Positions 8,984 through 16,108 of a stretch of 21,070 nt of DNA are shown here, piece by piece. Positions within the stretch are counted from its first letter, which is position 1. The number at the start of each line of letters is the position of its first letter. Source of the DNA: a virus; IMG/VR virus record IMGVR_UViG_3300044949_000424, positions 1 through 21,070 of that record; one strand, given 5' to 3'. The notes beneath the pieces are model-generated. The model ran no database searches. It saw nothing but the letters and a program-made list of their open reading frames with translations, and was not told the origin of the DNA. A program made the translations under genes and the position numbers.

Positions 8984-11900
8984 TCAATATGCAGTCAGAG
9001 TGACAACATTAAATGTGTGATTTTCTGGTAGAGTAATGTATTTATCATTACCAGGAGAGGTCCAGTTTGTATCCACGGTGAGAGTGTTACCTGTTACTGC
9101 AGTTACAGTTTTAGTTTCAGAGTCTACGGTTATCTGGTTTCCGATGTAGATTACACCAGCAAAACTTACTGGACTATTGGCATTAGCATTATTTGCAGTA
9201 ACAGTATTAGTGCTAGTATTCACAGTTCCTGATACTGTAGCAATCTGCATAAAGTTAGGAATCACTTCGTAAACAAGGTTAGCCACATTTGCATTTATCG
9301 CAACATTTAGATATAGATTATTTCCACTAACTGTAAGAACTTTTGCGTTTGCTACTGTGGCGCGTTTGTACATTATCTCACCAGAATCAGCGCCAGCGAA
9401 TAGAGAATTGACGTTTAGAACTGTAGCACTTGCGATGTTTACAACTTTTCTGACTTGATTATTAATCATAATCGTATCATTAGGGAGAAGTTGAGTTGTA
9501 AACGCAGTTCCTGTACCAACTACTTTAGTGTTTCCGCTAAAGATTTGAACTGTGCCAGTTTGTGCCATCATCAAATTCGAAGCAAAGATATTAAAACTGA
9601 TATTATCACTTTCAAGAACTATCTCATCAATATTATTTGCATTGCCAAATACAGTGACAATTGCGTTGGAGAGTTTAGTCACAGTATTTCCAGTTCCATA
9701 AAAGTCGAATCCAGCGTTAACAGTTAGTAGAGTATCGCTGGTAACTGAAGTCACACGGCGAACTTGATTGTTAACTTTAATGATGTCATTGACTGCGATA
9801 TTTGTATTAAACTGAGTTGAAGAGCCTAGAACCTTTGTATTCTGTTTGTAAAGAGGCAGCCCCGAACCATAGTAAGAGAACACTCCATTTACTTGAAGTT
9901 CAGTATCAGAGGTGACAACAGTTACTTCTCTAATCTCATTATTGATTGTAATAATGTCGCCAACATTTACTTCTGGGTCAAAGTTGGTTCCTGATCCAAT
10001 CACCACATTAGACCACAAGTATGCAAGATTATCGGTTCCAGAATAACGGAATGCACTATTCACAAGCAAGTAATCGTTATTGACGATATTACTCACCAAT
10101 TTAACCTGATTATTAATCGTTATGATAGAATTGACAGCCAAGTTGGTTGTGAACGTAGATGAGTTATTTCCCACCACTACATTACTGCAGGCAGTGACAT
10201 TTACTGTTCCTGTGATTGGACGATTTACTTCTACTGTGCCAGAGACTGCAGGATTTATAGTTACAGTTCCAGGGATAGATGCAAATGCTGCATTACCGCG
10301 AAGTTTACCCTGACCAGTGTATATGAAGTTTCCATCTATCTTGAGTTGTGTGTTGCTATCTACTGCTGTAATAATTCTAGAAATTGGCTGTCTAAATCCA
10401 TCATCAATAATAAACAAATCGCCAACATTAACTCTCGTATTTGAGTACTGTGGATCAGAAATAGATGGCAAGAATAGAGTTTGGAATCCTGTAACAACAT
10501 TTGAATAAGAGTTAGTTACAGTTACAGCCTCTGTTCCATTTCCTGGCATAATCAACGAAACATTTGATTCAGAGTAAAATTGTTGATCTTTTTCTCCCTT
10601 CATAACAGTCTTAGAGATCAACGCCATTCCAGCAGGGTGCACGATATTTCTAATTGGAACTTCGAAGTCTACTAGATTCTTTTCGGACTGTACAATGTAT
10701 GAGAAATTGTGGAAGACTTTGTCGTCTTGGAAAACTTTATCTGCGCTTGGGAATCCGTCAGAATTCAAATAGAATCCGTCGAATTCAATCAATCCATTAG
10801 CGAACAATGCTCTGGCGCGAGCACGACCGTTTCCATAGTACATTGGATTTGGCAATCCAGTCGCGATCACTTCAGCGAAATATTGTTCAGGTGCTGGAAC
10901 GTTTGCAGAAGTGTTCACATTACAGAATATGCCATTTGCAGTTTTCAAGTCAATTGTTCTGTCAATTCTACCAGAATAATTATAAAGCCTCAAGAGTCCA
11001 CTTGTGTTATTGAAATACTTGACATTGGCTTTAAATGTTGCAGTTTCGAAAGAAGAACCCTGATAGATGTATTCTGTTTCTGTGAATGGATTTTCTGTTA
11101 GAATTGGATTGATAATCGTATCTGCGACCTTGAGCGAGACTTCTGGAACTCCGACATAATCGTATCCACGATAAACTAGTCGAATATCTCTCACTCTACC
11201 GATAGCAGAAGTTTGAATCTTCTTTTGTTCACCATCACCGAACAAGTATGCAGTGAGCGTTGCTTCAGAGCCATCTTGACGGAAAAGAACATTTCCAGTT
11301 CCAGAGGTATTAAAGGCAGTGTTTACTCTTAGAATTGTATTATTGACGATAGTGGTGACTCTTCTCAATTCATTATTGACTCTAATGACGTTTTGAGAAT
11401 TTAAATTTGCTGTGAAATCTGTCGCCGTTCCGACAACAATCGTATTGCCTTCGAATATATTTACTGTTCCTGGCAAAGTGGTATATGTTGGTGATTGTCT
11501 ATCAACGATCACGCTTGGTCTTACTAGATGACCTTCGCCGCGATCAATGAGCGTCACTGATTTAATTACGCCTTCACCATCTACAACAGAAACATATCCA
11601 TTGCCACCATATCCTCTACCATCAAATTTGATAATGTCGTTTACATTATATCCAGAACCACCATTATCGATGTAGACATGAGCAATCAATCCAAGATCTT
11701 TGAACGTTTGTCTAGTATTGGCTTTATCTTCATAAGCAGTATTATAATTATAATTCTCAGATAACTGAGTATCATAGTATGAATTGATAGACAATTCAGG
11801 TTCCGATCTAAATCCACCACCACCATTAAGCACGGATATTAACGCGATACCACCAGTATTAACCGTCTCAAAGTCCATAATTTGGATGAGTTGGCTATTT

Positions 11901-13585
11901 GCATTTGCTGGTATCAAATATGTTGTCAGCGAATTAAAGGTAAATGTTTTATCTACAGTAAATAACGCACCGTTGGATGTGTCTGTGGTATTTAAAACAT
12001 TTAGAACTGGGCTGGCGCCACCTAAAACATCTAACAGTGGACCAGTATTTGCAATATCATAGATCAATAGACTACCAGTTGCTTCTGTTCCAAAACCACC
12101 CTTTGCAGCAAAAGTTCCGATTCTGTATGCTGGTTGATTGGTTAATGTGCTAGGATATCCGCTAGTTGTAGTCAGATGGAAGTTGTTTGTAATAGTGGAA
12201 ATTGTTCTTCGTTGTCCACTGACTTCTAATCTTTGTCCAACTTTTAATTCTACGTCGAAGGCTGTATTATTACCAATAACAACAGTTGATGTATCAACAT
12301 TAACTGTGCCAGATATTTGAGTGTTTCCATTCGGAGTTGCTATCTTTGCAGTGAACTTTGCATCTGTATAGTTCGTGCCGTTAGCCCAAACGACTGCATA
12401 ATTCAAGAAATAGTCGTCAGCGTCTGCTTCAGTTACGTTAATGAGAGCGTTGCGAGTATTCAATGTGAACACTGCCAAATTGGCTGTGTTGATTGGCAAA
12501 TCTCCAACAAAATCAATCACAGTCTTATCGAATGTGATTGGCTCTAAAAAGTTTCTTTGACTATTTGACGTACAGGCACTTACATTGACGTTTAATACTC
12601 GAAGGTCTGTGCTCAAATTTGCATCTGGGTCATCACCAAGAGAACGTAGAACGATAACTTCAGTATTCGAATACTCGCGATAACCAAATCCACCGAAGAT
12701 CATATTTACGGCTTCAATAGAACCTTGAGAAACATCATTAACTATCGCAGCAGCGTCATTGGCTTCTGCAGATAAGCCGAGTCCACCTGTTACAACAACT
12801 GGATCTCCTACGTTATAGAATAGACCACGACGTCTTTGTGCTGGATCGGTTCGAATGTTAGAATCTACGCGGATATTAGACAAAGTTCCGATAATTCTTT
12901 CTCTGAATACTCTTGCTGTGCCATTTTCATCAACATAGTTTACTTCAACGAATTCGCCATTGTTGAAGTATTTCTTGACGTTAGTTACATAAATCTCTAG
13001 AACTTCTTTGGCGTTAGTTGGGTCGATAGTTCTTTCTGCTCTCTCAATGACACAGGTTGCACCTGAATCGACTCCAACGACCTGCCTTCTTTCCAAAAGA
13101 TTTGGATCAACATATCGATTTTGTTCGGTGATAGTAATTCTAAATGCTTTTGGTTGTATCCACTTTCCATCGGACGCAATAAAAATCTGTTCTTTTGGAT
13201 AAAGGATTTCGATGTCTTCATCGAATAAAGCCTTGAACAACCAGCGCAAAGATTCATCACTACCCTTCTTGCTATAGAATTCTCTAGCAGCCTTTAGAAT
13301 CTTTTCTGTGCTGAGAGATGAATTTTCTGGGAAATATGGAAGAAGTTCTTCTTTAAAGTATTTGACAAATTCTGGTGGAGTTTGATCTATATCGCGATAG
13401 TTATCAATATTCATCGCATGGTAAATTGTATTACCAGCAGTATTGGAAATTCCATCAGGTGAGTTGTTTTCTAGCCATTGATAATACAACTCAAGAAAAC
13501 GCTTGAATTGTGGGTGATCAGCGTTTACAAAGTCTGGTAATTGAGACTCAATTAAACCTGAAATTGTTTTTTCTACTGCTGACAT
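8984..13585 (-). CDS. 7: Baseplate wedge subunit gp7-like, very large repeat-rich protein
   Basis: From ATG at 13585 the protein has 1533 residues, against 1032 in T4 gp7. A TTG at 13597 is in frame and would add MSHN, but the ATG follows the gp6 stop by one base, as at the gp25/gp6 junction, so I prefer it. The first about 150 residues carry a recognisable baseplate signature: FKRFLELYYQWLE, AREFYSKKGSDESLRWLFKALF, then ILYPKEQIFIASDGKW. The rest is beta-rich, with about eight GT-type modules (roughly 425-481, 705-759, 1018-1091, 1125-1186, 1191-1244, 1246-1300, 1343-1407, 1451-1511) and several GxGY segments (for example DNGGSGYNVNDI). Position between gp6 and gp8 supports the gp7 assignment; T4 gp7 initiates wedge assembly. 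Homology to T4 gp7 beyond context was not testable, so 'large wedge protein' is safest. Confidence 0.8.
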   Translation of the reverse strand: MSAVEKTISGLIESQLPDFVNADHPQFKRFLELYYQWLENNSPDGISNTAGNTIYHAMNIDNYRDIDQTPPEFVKYFKEELLPYFPENSSLSTEKILKAAREFYSKKGSDESLRWLFKALFDEDIEILYPKEQIFIASDGKWIQPKAFRITITEQNRYVDPNLLERRQVVGVDSGATCVIERAERTIDPTNAKEVLEIYVTNVKKYFNNGEFVEVNYVDENGTARVFRERIIGTLSNIRVDSNIRTDPAQRRRGLFYNVGDPVVVTGGLGLSAEANDAAAIVNDVSQGSIEAVNMIFGGFGYREYSNTEVIVLRSLGDDPDANLSTDLRVLNVNVSACTSNSQRNFLEPITFDKTVIDFVGDLPINTANLAVFTLNTRNALINVTEADADDYFLNYAVVWANGTNYTDAKFTAKIATPNGNTQISGTVNVDTSTVVIGNNTAFDVELKVGQRLEVSGQRRTISTITNNFHLTTTSGYPSTLTNQPAYRIGTFAAKGGFGTEATGSLLIYDIANTGPLLDVLGGASPVLNVLNTTDTSNGALFTVDKTFTFNSLTTYLIPANANSQLIQIMDFETVNTGGIALISVLNGGGGFRSEPELSINSYYDTQLSENYNYNTAYEDKANTRQTFKDLGLIAHVYIDNGGSGYNVNDIIKFDGRGYGGNGYVSVVDGEGVIKSVTLIDRGEGHLVRPSVIVDRQSPTYTTLPGTVNIFEGNTIVVGTATDFTANLNSQNVIRVNNELRRVTTIVNNTILRVNTAFNTSGTGNVLFRQDGSEATLTAYLFGDGEQKKIQTSAIGRVRDIRLVYRGYDYVGVPEVSLKVADTIINPILTENPFTETEYIYQGSSFETATFKANVKYFNNTSGLLRLYNYSGRIDRTIDLKTANGIFCNVNTSANVPAPEQYFAEVIATGLPNPMYYGNGRARARALFANGLIEFDGFYLNSDGFPSADKVFQDDKVFHNFSYIVQSEKNLVDFEVPIRNIVHPAGMALISKTVMKGEKDQQFYSESNVSLIMPGNGTEAVTVTNSYSNVVTGFQTLFLPSISDPQYSNTRVNVGDLFIIDDGFRQPISRIITAVDSNTQLKIDGNFIYTGQGKLRGNAAFASIPGTVTINPAVSGTVEVNRPITGTVNVTACSNVVVGNNSSTFTTNLAVNSIITINNQVKLVSNIVNNDYLLVNSAFRYSGTDNLAYLWSNVVIGSGTNFDPEVNVGDIITINNEIREVTVVTSDTELQVNGVFSYYGSGLPLYKQNTKVLGSSTQFNTNIAVNDIIKVNNQVRRVTSVTSDTLLTVNAGFDFYGTGNTVTKLSNAIVTVFGNANNIDEIVLESDNISFNIFASNLMMAQTGTVQIFSGNTKVVGTGTAFTTQLLPNDTIMINNQVRKVVNIASATVLNVNSLFAGADSGEIMYKRATVANAKVLTVSGNNLYLNVAINANVANLVYEVIPNFMQIATVSGTVNTSTNTVTANNANANSPVSFAGVIYIGNQITVDSETKTVTAVTGNTLTVDTNWTSPGNDKYITLPENHTFNVVTLTAY
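9683..10183 (-). repeat. Three consecutive about 57-residue tandem modules in the gp7-like gene
   Basis: Three successive units each read: V(V/I/L)G..(S/T)xF, then (V)NDI or VGDI, I(T/K)(I/V)NN(Q/E)(V/I)(K/R), V.S.T.L.VN..F.YxG. The NNQVK, NNEIR and NNQVR anchors are exactly 57 residues apart, and the matching plus-strand anchors begin at 9764, 9935 and 10106, exactly 171 bases apart. The DNA around the anchors is still visibly similar, which suggests duplication more recent than the other, less regular copies in this gene. Confidence 0.75.
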
Positions 13586-13586
13586 A

Positions 13587-15656
13587 TTATGGCTCAACTA
13601 CGGCATTGATAGTTGTTACAATAGCGGTTGGGTCTGATGTGTCCAATGTGACAATTCTATTTCTTACTGAACTGAAGATCTTCTTTTTAGGAATCGCTTT
13701 TAGGATAAGTGTTCCGAATGGATCATCTATGCTTGTTGGTGAGAAATTATTTATGGTGACTATTCCATTAACATAGTCAATTCTGCCAATATCGTCTGTG
13801 ATAGTTTTCTTGATATTGTTTGTGTCGAAATAGTAGATTCTTAGTGTTCCAGTTCTACCTTGAAGATTGGCACGAGCAGTAGCACCTGATCCACCGCCAC
13901 CAGAAATTGTCACGCTGGCTGAAGTATACCCTGTACCCAAACTTACAATTTCTATTTTCTTGACTGCACCATTCACGATCAACGCTCTTGCCGTAGCACC
14001 AGTTCCGTCACCATCAATGAAAACGTCTGGGGTAGAAGTATATCCGCTACCTGGAGTTAGAATGTCAACTGCTTCAACTCCAGTAAATGACTGGAGGACT
14101 TCTTCCATGAAGCAGTTTCTTTCTACACCTGAAGCGTCCAAATATCCGAATGAAGGAGAGGACGTGAGTCTTTGTGTGGTTGTACCTTGCGTCAATTCAA
14201 CACCGAAGTCCAACTTATAACTTGTAGTTCTTGTTATGTCTGCTGTAAATCTTTTCTCAATAACAACGAACACATCATTGCTTGTGATTGACTGATCTGA
14301 GTCATCAATTGCTCTTGACAATTGAGATACTTTGAATGTTGAATTGAATGTGTCAAGATTTTGATTACAAAATGCTTTAATTGCATTTACGACGCCGACA
14401 TTAATTTCACCAGCAGTTTTATTTGTTCTAGTTGGATCGTAGTTGACATCAGCAGTAATATTCAAATAGTTGTAATCTGCTTCGACGTATTCTGGAGTTA
14501 CCGTGAGAACAGAAAATGGCTTGAGCACGGTATTCTTAATATACTCAGTCTCAGTGGTTGAAATTTCATAGCCACCTAGTGGTTTTGCTGTAAAGAAAAC
14601 TTTTCCATATACTGGAGGATCATTTTCTTCTCCACCCCAAACGTTGACTGCTTCGAAGTAAGGATAATCGCGATTAATCAGAGCAATATAGTCGTTCTTT
14701 GTTACTGCGCGATTTTGCGAAATGTAAGCCTTTGGTGCAGTGAATCTAATTCTTTCAATATCTTCTTCCGCTGCTCCAGAAGTAGATTCGCTCTGTAGCG
14801 TAACCGCCACACTCGCGCCATTTAAAATCGTATCCACAGGTTTGAATGTTTTGAGGCTATTTGCTCCCAATCCAGAGGTGATAATGTAACTTACGATTAC
14901 AATATTTCCATCTGTAAGAGCCTTTCCAATTACATTATCACCAAAATAGATTTGATACTTCCCGTTCTTGTTTTCTTCTAGATAATACACATTGGCATTT
15001 TCGTCGACGTTTGTTGCGTCTTGAGCCAAGAAATAACTCTGAACATTTGCGTTTTCTGCTGAACGCTGAACTGCAACTTGAATTGTTGAAGTATCAATTC
15101 CTACATCTGGGAGTTCAAAATACTGTTTAGGATTTACTGCAGCGTTGTATGTAAAGGTAATTGAGTTAGGTTCGCCTTCTTTAATTTCTAGATTATCAAC
15201 GTTGAATAAACCAGAAGTGGTATTTTTAGAGACGATTCTAGCGGCTGGATTTACGAAAATGTAGTTTACGCCATCCTTAGTTTCAGAAACGAAACGAGTA
15301 AATCTTGGGATGGTTATCGCGCTATTTGAATCGTTTGCAACTGGAGTGATCGTTAGATCAATTACAGCCTTTGCTGCAACTCTAGAACGAGGAACATAAC
15401 CCAAAAGTTTTGCATGAGATACGACTGACTGTCTCTTGATTGCAGTATCAATGAACATCTCATTGGATACCATGTTTAGATAATATCCCATGTAATGAGT
15501 GTTGTATGCGAGAAGATCCAAAAGCACAGACATACCTGAGCCTTCGAAATTATAGTCGCTGAATTCTGATTGAGACTTTAGAAAGTTCTTTAAATTAGAT
15601 TTAATTGCATCAAAATCTAATTCAGCAACTTTAAGTTTTGCTTCTGGATTTGCCAT
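13587..15656 (-). CDS. 6: Baseplate wedge subunit gp6 (baseplate J-like)
   Basis: This 689-residue protein, close to T4 gp6 (660), opens with the highly conserved gp6 N-terminus: ELDFDAIKSNLKNFLKSQ, FSDYNFEGSGMSVLLDLLAY, NTHYMGYYLNMVSNEMFID, and SVVSHAKLLGYVPRSR. The J-like core includes NDYIALINRDYPYFEAVNVWGG (about 321-342) and FSVLTVTPEYVEADYNYLNI (381-400). In T4, gp6 forms the ring that joins the wedges around the hub and changes shape on sheath contraction. Near the C-terminus (531-597) two Gly-rich tandem units are inserted. The ATG follows the gp25 stop by one base (TAA-A-ATG), which indicates translational coupling. The assignment is firm. Confidence 0.94.
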   Translation of the reverse strand: MANPEAKLKVAELDFDAIKSNLKNFLKSQSEFSDYNFEGSGMSVLLDLLAYNTHYMGYYLNMVSNEMFIDTAIKRQSVVSHAKLLGYVPRSRVAAKAVIDLTITPVANDSNSAITIPRFTRFVSETKDGVNYIFVNPAARIVSKNTTSGLFNVDNLEIKEGEPNSITFTYNAAVNPKQYFELPDVGIDTSTIQVAVQRSAENANVQSYFLAQDATNVDENANVYYLEENKNGKYQIYFGDNVIGKALTDGNIVIVSYIITSGLGANSLKTFKPVDTILNGASVAVTLQSESTSGAAEEDIERIRFTAPKAYISQNRAVTKNDYIALINRDYPYFEAVNVWGGEENDPPVYGKVFFTAKPLGGYEISTTETEYIKNTVLKPFSVLTVTPEYVEADYNYLNITADVNYDPTRTNKTAGEINVGVVNAIKAFCNQNLDTFNSTFKVSQLSRAIDDSDQSITSNDVFVVIEKRFTADITRTTSYKLDFGVELTQGTTTQRLTSSPSFGYLDASGVERNCFMEEVLQSFTGVEAVDILTPGSGYTSTPDVFIDGDGTGATARALIVNGAVKKIEIVSLGTGYTSASVTISGGGGSGATARANLQGRTGTLRIYYFDTNNIKKTITDDIGRIDYVNGIVTINNFSPTSIDDPFGTLILKAIPKKKIFSSVRNRIVTLDTSDPTAIVTTINAVVEP
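13866..14066 (-). repeat. Tandem Gly-rich GxGY repeat pair in gp6
   Basis: Residues 531-563 (ILTPGSGYTSTPDVFIDGD, then GTGATARALIVNGAV) and 566-597 (IEIVSLGTGYTSASVTISGG, then GGSGATARANLQG) are two copies of one unit: GxGYTSxxxVxIxGxGxGATARAxxxxG. Related segments occur in the gp7-like and gp8-like proteins. The unit looks like a small beta module often seen in large phage structural proteins. Confidence 0.75.
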
Positions 15657-15657
15657 T

Positions 15658-16050
15658 TTATCTTATTCGCTCTAAGAAGAATGAGATGGTAATTGGTTCA
15701 AGAGTATTTTTAACAAAAAAGGTTACATAAACATCGTATCGCTGCTCTTCATAATTAGGAGCCGCCACTACTTCCGAAATCGTAACTCTAGGCTCAAAAT
15801 TCTTGATTGTTTCGAATATAGAGTCCTGTATCAAAGAAGTCGTGACATTATCTATTGGTTCGAATAGAAATTTCTTCAAATTCGATCCGAGGTCTGGATT
15901 AAAAGGTCTTTCATAATGGCTTGTGAGCAAAAGATTTCGAATCGAAGAAGCAATTGCATTCTCGTTGACCTTTTTCGAAACGTCCTTTGTAACTGGATGT
16001 TTCGTAAAATTTAAGTCTAAATCGGAAAATTTACGTGCGATTAAACTCAT
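15658..16050 (-). CDS. 25: Baseplate wedge subunit gp25
   Basis: At 130 residues it matches T4 gp25 (132). It shows the family's conserved core: IASSIRNLLLTSHYERPFNP (33-52), LGSNLKKFLFEP (54-65), and the EPR motif in NFEPRVTI (residues 86-88), which is invariant in gp25/TssE-type proteins. It ends with ITISFFLERIR. In T4-like baseplates gp25 forms a heterotrimer core with gp6 and bridges the wedge to the sheath initiation site; TssE of type VI secretion is the homologue. It is the first gene after a 58-base gap, so it may begin a transcription unit with gp6-gp8. The upstream ribosome-binding site is weak (GGGC at most). Confidence 0.95.
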   Translation of the reverse strand: MSLIARKFSDLDLNFTKHPVTKDVSKKVNENAIASSIRNLLLTSHYERPFNPDLGSNLKKFLFEPIDNVTTSLIQDSIFETIKNFEPRVTISEVVAAPNYEEQRYDVYVTFFVKNTLEPITISFFLERIR

Positions 16051-16066
16051 ATTGAGCCCATTATGG

Positions 16067-16094
16067 CAGAAATATACGCTAAATTTGCGTTCTG
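16067..16094. other. Short bulged inverted repeat in the gp5/gp25 gap
   Basis: The plus strand reads CAGA, a 5-base bulge AATAT, ACGC, loop TAAATTT, GCGT, TCTG, giving an eight-pair interrupted stem. It has no following T-run on the minus strand, so it is not a clear terminator. It would lie in the leader of a gp25 transcript starting near 16090. Functional meaning is uncertain. Confidence 0.3.
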
Positions 16095-16096
16095 AT

Positions 16097-16103
16097 TATT
16101 TAG
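16097..16103 (-). promoter_or_regulatory. Possible late promoter for the gp25-gp6-gp7-gp8 group
   Basis: The minus strand reads CTAAATA in the only sizeable gap of the minus-strand cluster. It shares the TAAATA core of the T4 late octamer TATAAATA. T4 late spacing would put the start near 16090, leaving a leader of about 40 bases to the gp25 ATG. The position between genes supports it; the sequence match alone is weak in AT-rich DNA. Confidence 0.4.
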
Positions 16104-16108
16104 TATGA

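Noticed and set aside
9039-9046. GATAAATA on the minus strand about 60 bases before the gp8-like start
   Set aside because: It has one mismatch and reasonable distance, but it lies in gp7 coding sequence (DKYI) and cannot be told from chance without transcript data.
10709-11101. 130-codon plus-strand open frame inside gp7
   Set aside because: The opposite strand encodes a continuous baseplate protein; the translation is Cys/Ser-rich with no recognisable family.
13748-13755. CATAAATA on the minus strand, one mismatch from the late octamer
   Set aside because: It is within gp6 coding sequence, about 160 bases from the next start; in AT-rich DNA single-mismatch matches are expected by chance.
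13867-14220. 117-codon plus-strand open frame inside gp6
   Set aside because: It mirrors the Gly-rich repeat of gp6 and gives a Pro/Ala-rich shadow translation.
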